Shown here: positions 1 through 9,646 of the stretch, one piece after another
Position numbering within the stretch: the first letter of the stretch is position 1
Layout: every line of letters begins with the position of its first letter
DNA from: Streptomyces huasconensis
GTDB taxonomy: Bacteria; Actinomycetota; Actinomycetes; Streptomycetales; Streptomycetaceae
Length of the DNA stretch: 64,000 bases
Assembly: GCA_004010275.1 (NCBI GenBank)
Contig: RBWT01000001.1
Coordinates: forward strand, 62,001-126,000
Reading direction: 5' to 3'
The notes under the pieces: generated by a model
Seen by the model: the letters and a program-made list of their open reading frames with translations, nothing else
The model's database searches: none
What the model was told of the DNA's origin: nothing
Program-made: the position numbers and the translations under genes

Positions 1-1
1 C

Positions 2-706
2 GAGCGTCCGCTCGCCAAGCTCGGCAAGGTCGACATGCTGTCGGTCTGCATCGCGCTCATCGTGCTCCTGATCACCGCGATGACCTTCGCCACCCAGGCC
101 CACCAGCACGGCGGCGTCCATGTGGACAAGGCGCAGACGGTCCTGATCTCCGGTGTCGCGGGACTCATCACCTACCTAGTGGTGGGCGGCCTCTCCGGCT
201 ACTTCGAGAACAAGCTGGAGGAAGAGGAGGAGCGCGAGCACGAGGCCGAGGAAGAGGCCAAGAAGAGCGGCAAGCAGGTGTCCGCCGTCGTGATGGCGGG
301 CAAGGCCGCATTCTTCATGTTCCTCTACCTGGAGGTCCTGGACGCGTCGTTCTCCTTCGACGGCGTCATCGGTGCCTTCGCGGTCACCAACGACATCGTG
401 CTGATGGCGCTCGGCCTCGGCATCGGCGCCATGTATGTCCGGTCGCTCACCGTCTACCTGGTCCGCCAGGGCACCCTGGACGACTACGTCTACCTGGAGC
501 ACGGTGCGCACTACGCGATCGGTGCCCTCGCCGTGATCCTCCTCGTCACCATCCAGTACGAGATCCACGAGCTGATCACCGGCTCGGTCGGCGTCATCCT
601 GATCGGCTGGTCCTTCGTCTCGTCCGTGCTGCGCAACAAGCGGCTCGCGGCGGCCGAGGGACAGGGCAGCGCGGGTGAGAAGACCGAGGTTTCGTCCGGC
701 GTCTGA
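2..706 (+). CDS. TerC-like integral membrane protein (DUF475/YkoY type), 5' end cut by window
   Basis: The frame is open at the left edge, so the N-terminus is missing. The visible part has hydrophobic segments alternating with an acidic, charged loop of Glu/Lys near residues 60-80 of the visible part. The pairs around LEVLDASFSFDGVIGAFAV and ALGLGIGAMYVRSLTVYLV are the conserved acidic/hydrophobic segments of the TerC/DUF475 family. These are polytopic membrane proteins tied to metal or tellurite stress. TerD genes follow directly, which fits a Ter locus. It ends cleanly with TGA after a hydrophilic tail. Confidence 0.8.
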   Translation, partial: ERPLAKLGKVDMLSVCIALIVLLITAMTFATQAHQHGGVHVDKAQTVLISGVAGLITYLVVGGLSGYFENKLEEEEEREHEAEEEAKKSGKQVSAVVMAGKAAFFMFLYLEVLDASFSFDGVIGAFAVTNDIVLMALGLGIGAMYVRSLTVYLVRQGTLDDYVYLEHGAHYAIGALAVILLVTIQYEIHELITGSVGVILIGWSFVSSVLRNKRLAAAEGQGSAGEKTEVSSGV

Positions 707-908
707 CGCCGGCTGATCACTGACCGATTCCCTTGCCGAGCTGTCCGATTCCGTGCTCCGGAGTGTGACAGCGGCCAGGGTGAGGAACGCTCTGAGCGGG
801 GCGGCCATCGAGGACGAGTCCTCGGGGCCGCCCCGCCGGTCATATCCGGCCGGCACCATCGGCAGACAGCCGGCAGTCGTATGCGGCACGAGGACACTTG
901 GGGGCGGC

Positions 909-1649
909 ATGTCCTTCTGGGACGGTCTGTGGCGAGGGCGTTCGATGGATTTCGATTCGGGCGGCGCCGCGACCCACTCCATCGAACTGACCAAGCGGAA
1001 CCCCACCGTCTCGCTCAGCAAACAGGGCGCGGCCACCGGCAATCTGCGCGTGAACCTGTCCTGGCAGATGCGGACGTCCGACTTCATGGGCAAGGACCGC
1101 AGGTCCCGCGGGCTGCTGCGGCACCCGCTCAAGATGTTCCAGCCCGACGTGGTGCAGGCGCACACCCAGGGCGTGGTCAACGTCGACCTCGACATCGGCT
1201 GCCTGTATGAGCTGATGGACGGCGCCAAGGGGGTCGTACAACCGCTGGGGGGCTTCTTCGGCGACCTCAACGCGCCGCCGTACGTGAAGCTCAGCGGTGA
1301 CGACCGGTTCGGTTCGCCCTCCGGGGAGACGATCTACGTCAACCTCGACCACCGCGAGAACATCAAGCGGCTGCTGGTCTTCGCGTACATCTACGACCAG
1401 ACGCCGGCTTTCGACCGTACGCAGGCGAAAGTCACGCTCTATCCCAGCAACGGGCCGCGGATCGAGATCGACCTGGACGAGCGCCAGCCGCAGGCCCGCT
1501 CGTGCGCGGTCGTCTCCATCGAGAACGTCAAGGGGGAGCTGGTCGTCCGCCGCGAGGTGAAGTTCGTCTACGGCTTCCAGGCCGAACTCGACCGGCTGTA
1601 CGGCTGGGGGTTGCAGTGGGGGAGGGGCTACAAGACCAAGGTGGGCTGA
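909..1649 (+). CDS. TerD-family protein (tellurium resistance / calcium-binding stress protein)
   Basis: The product is 246 residues and intact. After a short N-terminal extension it carries a TerD-like beta-sandwich: ELTKRNPTVSLSKQGAAT, a central VNVDLDIGCLYELMDG strand with acidic residues like those that bind calcium in TerD, and a C-terminal REVKFVYGFQAELDRLYGW. ATG at 909 follows GGGGGC. Family members are cytoplasmic and associate with TerC-type membrane proteins in Ter stress responses. It lies between the TerC-like gene and a second, convergent TerD gene. The substrate or signal cannot be read from sequence. Confidence 0.85.
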   Translation: MSFWDGLWRGRSMDFDSGGAATHSIELTKRNPTVSLSKQGAATGNLRVNLSWQMRTSDFMGKDRRSRGLLRHPLKMFQPDVVQAHTQGVVNVDLDIGCLYELMDGAKGVVQPLGGFFGDLNAPPYVKLSGDDRFGSPSGETIYVNLDHRENIKRLLVFAYIYDQTPAFDRTQAKVTLYPSNGPRIEIDLDERQPQARSCAVVSIENVKGELVVRREVKFVYGFQAELDRLYGWGLQWGRGYKTKVG

Positions 1650-1705
1650 GCCCGTGCCCCGTGCCTGCGGGGCGCGGCGATGACTCCGCCGCGCCCCGCG
1701 ACGCC

Positions 1706-2760
1706 TCAGCGCGGCAGGAACTGCGGGCCCTGCGGTGGCAGCCGGAAGTTCGGGTCCGGCACCGGGGCCACCACCGGCTGCGGATAGCCGTACGAGGGCT
1801 GGGCGGGGGGCGGTATCGGCGGGGGCCCGCCGGATCGGCGTGGGCGTGAGTGGGCGCCGCCGGCGGGTAGCCGTACGCGGGCTGGGCGCCGGGTGGCTGG
1901 GCGGCGCGGGCGGATAGCCGTAGGCGGGCTGGACGGCTGCGCAAGCGGCTGCGCCGCGAGGTGGCCCCCCGGCTGCGCCGCGGAAGGCTGCGGCATCGGC
2001 TGCGCCACGGAGGGCTGCGGCATCGGCTGGGCCACGGAAGGCTGCGGCAGCGCAGCGCGACCGACGGCTGGGCCGGGCCCACGGAGCCCATGGACGGCTG
2101 GGGCTGCGGCGCGGGCTGCCGCGGAGGCTGGGGGAAGTTCGCCCCGGGAGCGGGCTGCTGCTGCGGAGACTGCGGGAAGGCCGTTCCCGACGCGACCGTG
2201 GCGGGCTCCGCGGACTCCGAGTCGTCCACCGAGATCCCGAAGTCGGAGGCGAGCCCCTCAAGGCCGTTGGTGTACCCCTCGCCGAGGGCCCGGAACTTCC
2301 AGCCCTCGCCGCGGCGGTACAGCTCCCCGCAGATCAGCGCCGTCTCCTCGCCGGTCTGCGGAGTGATGTCGAAGTAGGCCAGCGGCTCGCCCTCGGCGAC
2401 CGCGGCGTCGTACAGCAGGATGCGCAGCGCCGGGACGTGCTCGAAGGCGACGCCCTCCGCCGACGCGACCAGGAGCACGCGGTCGACCGCGGCCTCCATG
2501 CCGCCCAGATCTGTCTGGATCGTGTCGGTCAGGCCCTCGGCGACGCGCTTCTTGCCGAGCCGCCAGACCGTGCCGCCGGGGTGGCGCGGCTGGTTGTAGA
2601 AGACGAAGTCCTCGTCGGAGCGGACCCGGCCGTCACCGCCGAGCAGCAGCGCCGACGCGTCGACGTCGGGGACGCCCTGTCCGGGGGTCCAGCGCAGCAC
2701 GGCGCGGACCGCCGTGGCTTCGAGCGGGACGTTGGACCCCTTCAGCATCGCGTGCGTCAT
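1706..2760 (-). CDS. TerD-domain protein with proline/glutamine-rich tail (frame-broken)
   Basis: Residues 1-180 form a TerD domain: start MTHAMLKGSNVPL, then FVFYNQPRHPGGTVWRL and LAYFDITPQTGEETALICGELYRR, which are hallmark strands of the family. The rest is a low-complexity tail rich in Pro, Gln and Ala with repeated YGYP motifs, ending in PQGPQFLPR. The tail is split among three frames (breaks near 2070, about 1900 and about 1820). The compositional pattern continues across each break, so I read it as one gene of about 350 residues with indels in repetitive GC-rich DNA. A programmed or real truncation is the less likely alternative. Confidence 0.75.
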
Positions 2761-2973
2761 GCGATCATCCTGCCTTCCCCCGCACGGGCGGGACAACGTG
2801 GGGGGCAGAAGGCGCCTGCCGCGTCGGCAGGCGCCTGACCTGCGGGTGGTGCGAGCGTGCGACGGTTGTGTGGTGAGCGTGTGCGACATGGCCGGGTTAC
2901 CTGAAGTTCATGCCCGGCGGGAACCCCTGACACCCTCCCCTACGTACTATTACCGGCCACATCAGAACGGTTC

Positions 2974-3036
2974 GTGCCGACAGAACATCGGTCGATGCCG
3001 ACGGAACATCGCTCCATGCCGACGGAACAGGCGATA
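2974..3036 (+). repeat. Three tandem 21-bp repeats upstream of the Ter biosynthetic operon
   Basis: Three units begin at 2974, 2995 and 3016. The shared core is TGCCGACGGAACATCG (first unit has one A for G; the third diverges after GGAACA). The array ends 22 bp before the lyase start at 3058, a position suited to an operator or activator site. A weak CTGACA/TATTAC promoter-like pair lies at 2927-2953. The 21-bp period equals two helical turns, so bound proteins would sit on one DNA face. The role is inferred. Confidence 0.65.
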
Positions 3037-3057
3037 CGGCGACCACAGGGGAAACTC

Positions 3058-4234
3058 ATGCGTCATTTCGGGCACATCGCCCCAGAGGTGCGGCAGCGCC
3101 TCTTCCACCGGGAGCCGTGTGCCTTCACCGCGGACTCCCCGCCCCACCTGCCTCGCGTTCGCGCTCGGTGCCACCCTCTACAGCCCCGCCACCCGCCCCC
3201 GCCTCGCCGACGACATCCTGAAGCAGGCCGGCCGCGGCGTCACGTCCATGGTGGTCTGCCTGGAGGACTCCATCGACGACGCCGAGGTGGCCGACGCCGA
3301 GGAGAACCTCGTCCGGCAGTTCGCCGACCTGGCGGGCAGAGGCGTGGAACCCCCGCTGCTCTTCGTCCGGGTCCGCGCCGCCGAGCAGATTCCCGACCTC
3401 ACCCGCAGGCTCGGCCCGAGCCTTCGGCTGCTGTCCGGATTCGTCCTGCCCAAGTTCACGGAGGAACGAGGAGTTCCGTTCCTGGAGGCCCTCACGGTCG
3501 CGGAGGCGGCGGCCGACGCCCTCGGCGGGCGGCGGCTCTTCGCCATGCCCGTCCTGGAGTCGCCCGAGCTGCTGCACCTGGAGAGCCGCGCCGAGACCCT
3601 CGCCGGCATCGCCCGCACCGTCGACAAGTACCGCGACCGGGTCCTCGCGCTGCGCCTGGCGCGTCACCGACTTCTGCTCCGCCTACGCCTGCGCAGGCCG
3701 CCGGACATGACCGCGTACGACGTGCAGATCGTGGCCTCGGTCATCGCCGACGTGGTGAACGTCCTCGGCAGGGCCGACGGCACCGGGTTCACCGTGACCG
3801 GGCCCGTGTGGGAGTACTTCCGCGTCCAGGAGAGGATGTTCAAGCCGCAGCTGCGCCGCAGTCCCTTCCTGCAGGGGCGGGCGGAGGAGCTGCGCCAGGC
3901 CCTCATCGAGCACGACATGGACGGCTTGCTCCGCGAGATCGAGCTGGACCGGGCCAACGGCCTGCTCGGCAAGACCTGCATCCACCCCTCGCACGTGCTG
4001 CCCGTCCACGCCCTGTCGGTCGTCAGCCACGAGGAGTTCAGCGACGCCGAGGACATCCTCCGTCCGGAGCGGGGCGGCGGCGGAGTGCTGCGCTCGTCGT
4101 ACACGAACAAGATGAACGAAGTGAAGCCGCACCGCGCCTGGGCCGAGCGGACCCTGCGGCGCGCCGAGGTCTTCGGCGTCGCCAAGGAGGACATCGGCTT
4201 CGTGGAACTGCTGACCGCCGGGTTGCCCGGCTGA
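3058..4234 (+). CDS. Ter-operon C-C bond lyase, TIM-barrel HpcH/HpaI (citrate lyase beta-like), frame-broken
   Basis: The start MRHFGHIAPEVRQRLF and the body GATLYSPATRPRLADDI, MVVCLEDSIDDAEV, FVLPKF, FAMPVLESPE and GKTCIHPSHV mark the aldolase/citrate-lyase-like TIM barrel found in Ter operons (C-C_Bond_Lyase family). CLEDSI and the C-terminal IHP segment include metal- and substrate-binding positions known in CitE-like enzymes. The frame breaks near 3150. Between about 3658 and 3692 it is shifted and then restored, garbling the expected GVTDFCSAY motif. This compensated pair looks like two sequencing indels. The stop overlaps the next start (TGATG). The natural substrate is unknown. Confidence 0.8.
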
Positions 4235-5563
4235 TGAACGCGAGGAACATGACGTACGTGCCACAAGACGCGGTGTGGTCCGGGAGCTGGGTCGCCGAGC
4301 GGCTCGGGGTCGGGCTCGACGGCGACGAGACGCTGCCCGGCCTGCTCGGGCTCGCGCTGCGCCGCAACCCCAAGCGGGCCCACCTCCTGGTCTCGAACGT
4401 CCTCGGCAAACATGTGCCCCAGCACCCCTCGGTCGTCCACGGCGCCGGGCACGGCCTCGGCGTCCGGGTGCGGGAGCTGCTCGGTGACGACGAGGCCCGG
4501 CGCGCCGTCGTCCTCGGCTACGCGGAGACCGCGACCGGCCTCGGCCACTCCGTCGCCGACGGCCTCGCCCTCGCGCCCTACCTGCACTCCACGCGGCGCC
4601 CCGTCGAGGGCGTCGAGCGCGCCGGCGGCTTCGAGGAGTCCCACTCCCACGCCACCTCGCACCTCCTGCTGCCCGAGGACCCCCGGCTCCTCGCCGGGGA
4701 CGGCCCGCTGGTCCTCGTCGACGACGAGTTCTCCACCGGCAACACCGTCCTGAACACCATCCGCGCCCTGCACGCACGCTTCCCGCGCGAGCGGTACGTG
4801 ATAGTCGCGCTGGTCGACATGCGCTCGCCCGAGGACCAGGGCCGCCTGGCCGCCTTCGCCCGCGAGATCGGCGCCCGCGTCGACCTGATCGCACTGGCGT
4901 CCGGGACGGTGCGGCTGCCCGACGGTGTGCTGGAGAAGGGGCAGGCGCTGGTCGCCGAGTACGACACGGCCCCCGCCGCGCCGCCCACCGGGGAGCGCGG
5001 AACGATCACCCGGGTCGAGCTGGGCTGGCCCGCCGGACTGCGACGGCGGGCGGCACGGCTTCACGCCCGCGCACCGCGCCCGGCTCCAGGACGCCCTGCC
5101 CGGCATGGCCGAGCGGATCGCGGGCGCCCTGCCCGAGGGCGCGCGCCGCGGCCGCGTGCTCGTCCTCGGCTTCGAGGAGCTGATGTACGCGCCGCTGGCG
5201 CTCGGCGTGGAGCTGGAGCGGCGGATGGGCGGCGCCGACGTGCGGTTCTCCACCACGACCCGCTCACCCGTGCTCGCCGTGACGACCCCGGTTACGCGAT
5301 CCGCACCCGCCTTGTCTTCCCGGCGCACGACGATCCCGCCGATCAGCTCGCCGACGAGGCGGCGCCCCGGTTCGCGTACAACGTCGCGGGCGGTCGGCTT
5401 CGACGCGGTCGTCGCGGTCGTGGACTCCGTCGCGGACACGCCCCGCCTGCACGCGCAGGACGGCCTGTTGGCGCAGCTCGCCGCGCACACCGGGCACGTG
5501 CTGCCTGGCCGTCCGTCCCTCCCTACCGTACCCCGCGGCGCGCCCGCCCCCGAAAGGTCCCCC
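4234..5563 (+). CDS. Phosphoribosyltransferase with C-terminal TRSP domain (Ter operon), frame-broken
   Basis: Residues 1-250 are a PRTase_2-type phosphoribosyltransferase. The PRPP-binding loop is explicit: LVLVDDEFSTGNT near residue 165. The C-terminal third carries VLGFEELMYAPLALGVELER and FAYNVAGG, fitting the TRSP domain that follows this PRTase in Ter biosynthetic operons. The frame shifts near 5045, 5278 and 5395, with coding continuing in another frame each time, consistent with indels. The true stop is unclear; the next gene start is at 5564. The family is predicted to make a nucleoside-like metabolite with its neighbours. Confidence 0.75.
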
Positions 5564-6754
5564 ATGCTGCCCGAGCCCCTCCGCGGCCCCGAGTTCTCCT
5601 CGTACGCACCCGAAGACGTCGGCTGGCTGCTCCAGGACCTCTCCGCCGTGACGCTCGAAGCGCCCACGGAGGACGCGAGGAGGCGATACAGAGCGGTGGC
5701 GCGCACTACGCCGAGTCGCTGCCGGTCGAGTACCAGCCGAGCGAGCGCTACCAGGCGCTGTTCCACGCCGCGCTCGACACCTCCGCCGCCCGCATCGCCC
5801 AGGCGGTCGGCACCGTCACCGAGATCGTCCTCGCCGAGCGGGCGTCGCGCCCGGTCGTCCTGGTGTCGCTGGCCCGCGCGGGCACTCCCGTCGGCGTCCT
5901 CATGCGCCGCTGGGCCGCGCACCGGCACGGCCTCGACCTGCCGCACTACGCCGTGTCGATCGTGCGCGGCGCGGTTCGACGCCAACGCGCTGCGCTGGCT
6001 GGCCGCCCACCACGACCCTGCCGACGTCGTCTTCGTCGACGGCTGGACGGGCAAGGGCGCGATCACCCGCGAACTGGACGACGCGATACGGGAGTTCGAG
6101 GCCGGTGGCGGCGCGGTGGGCTTCAGCCCTGAGATCGCCGTGCTCGCCGACCCCGGCTCGTGCGTGCGCACCTACGGCACCCGCGAGGACTTCCTCATCC
6201 CCTCCGCCTGCCTCAACTCCACCGTCTCCGGGCTGATCTCCCGCACCGTCCTGCGCGCCGACCTCGTCGGCCCGGACGACTTCCACGGCGCGAAGTTCTA
6301 CCGCGAGCTGGCCGACGCCGACGTCTCCGGTGACTTCGTCGACGCCGTCGTGGCCCGCTTCGACGACGTCACCGACGCGGTGGAGGCCCAGGTCAAGGAG
6401 GCCCTCTCCGCCGACCGGACGCCGACCTGGGAGGGCTGGGCCGCCGTCGAGCGGATCAGCGAGGAGTACGGCATCCACGACGTGAACCTCGTCAAGCCGG
6501 GCGTCGGCGAGACGACCCGCGTGCTGCTGCGCCGCGTCCCCTGGAAGATCCTGGCCCGCGCGGGCGCGGGAGCGGACCTCGACCACATACGCCTGCTCGC
6601 CGAACAGCGGGGCGTGCCCGTCGAGGAGGTCGGCGAACTCCCCTACAGCTGCGTCGGACTGATCCACCCCAAGTACACGCGGGGCGCGACGGGGGCGGAC
6701 GGCAAGGCCGTCGCCGCGAGCGGCGCCGACGACCGGCCGGAGGCCTCCCAGTGA
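5564..6754 (+). CDS. StiP-like cysteine protease/PRTase-fold protein with PELOTA RNA-binding domain (Ter operon), frame-broken
   Basis: The start MLPEPLRGPEFSSYAPEDVG is preceded by GAAAGG. The N-terminal half contains ERYQALFHAAL, VLVSLARAGTPVGVLMRRW and FVDGWTGKGAITREL, the signature stretches of the StiP family found next to TRSP-PRTase genes. The last 90 residues, from EGWAAVERISEEYGIHDVNL to ELPYSCVGLIHP, match a PELOTA/L7Ae-like RNA-binding domain. Frame breaks near 5675 and 5970 interrupt otherwise continuous homology. The stop overlaps the GTG start of the HAD gene by four bases, so the operon is translationally coupled. Confidence 0.75.
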   Translation: MLPEPLRGPEFSSYAPEDVGWLLQDLSAVTLEAPTEDARRRYRAVARTTPSRCRSSTSRASATRRCSTPRSTPPPPASPRRSAPSPRSSSPSGRRARSSWCRWPARALPSASSCAAGPRTGTASTCRTTPCRSCAARFDANALRWLAAHHDPADVVFVDGWTGKGAITRELDDAIREFEAGGGAVGFSPEIAVLADPGSCVRTYGTREDFLIPSACLNSTVSGLISRTVLRADLVGPDDFHGAKFYRELADADVSGDFVDAVVARFDDVTDAVEAQVKEALSADRTPTWEGWAAVERISEEYGIHDVNLVKPGVGETTRVLLRRVPWKILARAGAGADLDHIRLLAEQRGVPVEEVGELPYSCVGLIHPKYTRGATGADGKAVAASGADDRPEASQ

Positions 6755-7572
6755 CGAAGCTCGTCGCCAGCGATCTCGACCGCACGCTCATCTACTCCGC
6801 CGCCGCCCTCGGCCTGACCATGCCCGACGCCGAGGCGCCGCGCCTGCTCTGCGTCGAGGTGTACCAGGGCCTGCCGCTGTCGTACGTCACCGAGACCGCC
6901 GCCGGGCTCCTCGACGAGCTGGCCCGCACCACGGTCTTCGTACCGACCACCACGCGGACGCGCGAGCAGTACGGGCGCATCCAGCTGCCGGGGCCCGCGC
7001 CGCGGTTCGCGATCTGCGCCAACGGCGGGCACATCCTCGTCGGCGGGATCTCCGACGCCGACTGGCGGGCCCGGGTGGCGCGCCGCCTCGCCGACGAGTC
7101 CGCCTCCCTCGACGAAGTACGCGCCCATCTCGTGCGCACCGCCGACCCGGCCTGGCTGCTCAAGGAACGCGTCGCCGAGGACCTCTTCGCGTACCTGGTC
7201 GTGGAGCGCGCGCTGCTGCCCGACGGCTGGGTGAAGGGACTCGCCGCCTGGGCGGAGGAGCGCGGCTGGACGGTCTCGCTCCAGGGCCGCAAGCTCTACG
7301 CGGTGCCGAAGCCGCTCACCAAGAGCGCGGCGCTGCGGGAGGTCGCGGGGCGAGTGGACGCGGACGAGGTTCTCGCCGCGGGCGACTCGCTGCTCGACAC
7401 CGACCTGCTGCTCGCGGCGGACCGCGCCTGGCGCCCCGGCCACGGCGAACTGGCCGACACGGGCTTCGTGGCCCCCGGCCTCACCGTGCTGCCCGAGCGC
7501 GGGGTCGCGGCGGGCGAGGAGATCCTGCGGGCGTTTCTCGGGACGTCGCCCAGGGCTGGGGAGCCCCGCTAG
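6751..7572 (+). CDS. HAD-superfamily phosphatase of the Ter biosynthetic operon
   Basis: The 273-residue product is intact and starts with GTG in a GTGA overlap. Motif I is ASDLDRTLIYS with the nucleophile and acid/base Asp pair. Motif IV is AAGDSLLDTDLL near residue 210, with the metal-binding Asp residues. A cap region lies between them. HAD phosphatases are the usual last enzyme of this four-gene module, probably dephosphorylating the product of the PRTase and lyase. It acts in the cytoplasm; no signal peptide or membrane segment is visible. Confidence 0.85.
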   Translation: MTKLVASDLDRTLIYSAAALGLTMPDAEAPRLLCVEVYQGLPLSYVTETAAGLLDELARTTVFVPTTTRTREQYGRIQLPGPAPRFAICANGGHILVGGISDADWRARVARRLADESASLDEVRAHLVRTADPAWLLKERVAEDLFAYLVVERALLPDGWVKGLAAWAEERGWTVSLQGRKLYAVPKPLTKSAALREVAGRVDADEVLAAGDSLLDTDLLLAADRAWRPGHGELADTGFVAPGLTVLPERGVAAGEEILRAFLGTSPRAGEPR

Positions 7573-7581
7573 CCTGGGCCC

Positions 7582-7806
7582 ATGCCTCGATATGAATACC
7601 GCTGCCGTTCCTGCGGCGACACGTTTGAACTGAGCCGGCCCATGGCGGAGTCCGCCGATCCCGCGGTGTGCCCGGAGGGGCACGAGGACACGGTGAAGTT
7701 GTTGTCGACGGTGGCTGTGGGCGGGACGGCGTCCGGTTCCGGCTCCGGTCCTTCGGCCGCGGCCGGCGGGGGCGGCGGTTGCTGTGGCGGGGGTTGTTGC
7801 GGCTGA
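7582..7806 (+). CDS. FmdB-family zinc ribbon protein
   Basis: The 74-residue protein begins MPRYEYRCRSCGDTFE, with a CxxC knuckle and a second Cys in AVCPEGH, typical of the FmdB_1/CxxC_CxxC_SSSS regulatory zinc ribbon. The C-terminus is Gly-rich and ends CCGGGCCG, a Cys-rich tail common in Streptomyces members. It starts nine bases after the HAD gene and may be co-transcribed. The family function is poorly defined. Confidence 0.85.
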   Translation: MPRYEYRCRSCGDTFELSRPMAESADPAVCPEGHEDTVKLLSTVAVGGTASGSGSGPSAAAGGGGGCCGGGCCG

Positions 7807-7827
7807 GGGGGGTGCCGGGGCCCGCCC

Positions 7828-9330
7828 TCAGGCGCCGTGGCCCCGCTCCTCCCGGATCTGCGCGACCACGCGCGCGACCGTCGAGCGGACGGCTTCCGTC
7901 TCGGTCAAGAAGTGCCAGTAGTCGGGGTGGCGGCCCTCCAGGGCGGCCACCGCGCGGTCCAGGCGGGCCACCGAGTCGTCCAGCGGGCGGGCGTGGCGCG
8001 GCTCGGGGGTCTGGCGGCCCGTCATCGCGAGGCGCTGCGCGTCCCGGATCGCGAAGCGCGTGCGGTCGATCTCCTGCTGAGGGTCCTTCGCCACAGCATT
8101 GAGCCGCCGCAGACGGTCGCCCGCGGCGGAGACCGCCTCGTCCGTGGAGTTCAGCAGCGCGCGGACCGTCGAGAGCAGGGCGGTGGCGTCCGGCCAGCGC
8201 TGCTCCTCACGGGCCTGCTGGGCCTCCTTGAGCTTGGTCTCCGCCTGGCGGACGCTCTCCGCCGCCTGGTCGGGCACCCGCTGGAGGTCCTGCCAGCAGG
8301 CGAGGGTGAACCGCCGGCGCAGCTCGCTGAGGAGCCGGTTCGACCTGGCCGCTGCGGGTGGTCAGGGCCTCCGCGCGGGTACGCAGCGACACGAGCCGCC
8401 GGTCGATCTCGGCGGCGCGCTCCGGCAGCGCTCGGCCTCGGCGCGCACGGCCTCGGCGTCGCGCTGCACGCGGTCGGCGCGCTGGAGCGTCTCCGGTACG
8501 CCGTGCCGGCCCGCTCCTTGGTTGAGCTTGGTCAGCTCCGGGCCGAGGGCGGCCAGGCGGGCGGCGAGATCATCGGCCTTCAGCCCCGCCGCTCGTACCG
8601 CGTCGAGGGCGTTGCTGGCGGCGAGCAGTGTCTGGCGGGCGCGCTCGACCGCCGGGGCGAGGCGGGCGAGCTGGGTCTCCGCCTTGTCGAGCAGCGGGCC
8701 GAGCCCCTGCTGGAAGCGCTCCAGCTCGCCCTTGGTCCTGGCCAGCTCGTCCTTGGCCCGCGTCAGCTCGGTCCGGGCGCGGGCCGCGACCGCCGAGTCG
8801 AGGTCGTCGCGGTCCAGGTCGTGGGCGTCCACCGCGCTGATGTACTGGTGGCTGACCTCGTCGATGCGGTGCCCGATGGCCTCGAAGTCGGAGACGGCGC
8901 GCCGGGCCGCGGGCGTGGAGTCGACGGCGGTGATCGTCTCGATGGAGATGCGCAGATCGCGCTGGGCGGTGTCCAGCTCGTAGAAGGCGGCGGCAGCGGC
9001 GTCCTTCGCGGCCTGCGCCTCGGCCCGCAGGCTCTCGCCGCGGCCCCCGAACCACCGCGCGTGCCGCCGCCGCGCGAAGGCGGCGGGGGCGGTGGCGGCG
9101 AGCAGGGGGAGGGCGAGGGGTACGAGGGTGACGAGCGTGAGCAGGGCGCGGACGTCACGCAGGGCTGCGGCGCCACGGCGGCCCTGACGCGCGCTCCCGC
9201 GGGGCTGACCGGCGCGGGCCCGTGACGCGTCCGCGCGCACGACGCTGACGTCGTGGTGTCGGCCCCCGCTCCGTCCGGTGTGTACGGCTGCCAAGGTGTC
9301 GCCGTCACTATCCCTCTCCCGTGCTGTCAT
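7828..9330 (-). CDS. Membrane-anchored long coiled-coil protein (frame-broken)
   Basis: After a basic N-terminus of about 60 residues there is one strong transmembrane segment (ALLTLVTLVPLALPLLAAT). The remaining roughly 420 residues are helical with heptad-like Leu/Ala and charged repeats (RTELTRAKDELARTKGELER). The frame breaks near 8395 and again near 8300, but coiled-coil character carries on to REERGHGA at the C-terminus. I read it as one protein of about 500 residues with indels. Similar Streptomyces proteins are uncharacterised. It is transcribed towards the Ter operon. Confidence 0.65.
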
Positions 9331-9454
9331 CGCCCTGCCCCGGTGTCACATTCTCCCACCGGTTAAGGACGAACACACGGGCCGGTTAGTTCGCCGTACG
9401 CACAGTGACTTTGCGTTTCGCGGAGGGGAGGGGCCGGTCGGGTGGGGCGGGGGT

Positions 9455-9485
9455 TTGCGAGGCACTGCCTGCGGCAAGGTAGGCT
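9455..9485 (+). promoter_or_regulatory. Probable promoter of tRNA-Val
   Basis: TTGCGA at 9455 and TAGGCT at 9480 are separated by 19 bases (18 if TGCGAG is used), ending 13 bases before the mature tRNA 5' end. The spacing to the tRNA fits a housekeeping sigma promoter. The -35 is only a partial match. Confidence 0.45.
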
Positions 9486-9498
9486 GTCCACTCGTTCC

Positions 9499-9570
9499 GG
9501 GCGCGTAGCTCAGGGGTAGAGCGCCTCCCTTACAAGGAGGATGTCGGCGGTTCGAAACCGTCCGCGCCCA
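9499..9570 (+). tRNA. tRNA-Val (anticodon UAC)
   Basis: A full cloverleaf can be drawn. The acceptor stem GGGCGCG (9499-9505) pairs with CGCGCCC (9563-9569). The D stem is GCTC/GAGC. The anticodon stem is CCTCC/GGAGG with loop CTTACAA and anticodon TAC at 9531-9533. The T arm is GGCGG-TTCGAAA-CCGTC. The discriminator is A9570; the genome continues CCG, so the final A of CCA is not encoded. Phage-type sequence follows downstream, so the 3' half probably served as the attB core. Confidence 0.97.
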
Positions 9571-9604
9571 CCGGGTGGTAAGTAGCAGGTGAGAGCCTGT
9601 TTTG

Positions 9605-9637
9605 GGCCCCTCAGGCTTGATCGTCTGAGGGGCCTTT
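9605..9637 (+). terminator. Rho-independent terminator after tRNA-Val
   Basis: A 10-bp perfect stem GGCCCCTCAG/CTGAGGGGCC (9605-9614 with 9625-9634) is followed by TTT. It ends 67 bases past the tRNA and would terminate its transcript. Confidence 0.7.
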
Positions 9638-9646
9638 CCGTGCTCG

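Noticed and set aside
1735..2377. Plus-strand Gly/Arg-rich frames opposite the TerD tail
   Set aside because: They mirror the proline-rich tail on the other strand and have no domain or ribosome binding site.
2974..6132. Single very long frame spanning the lyase and PRTase genes
   Set aside because: Only pieces have coding character (start of the lyase, the PRTase part). The rest is Arg/Pro-rich shadow. It arises because the true genes change frame at indels.
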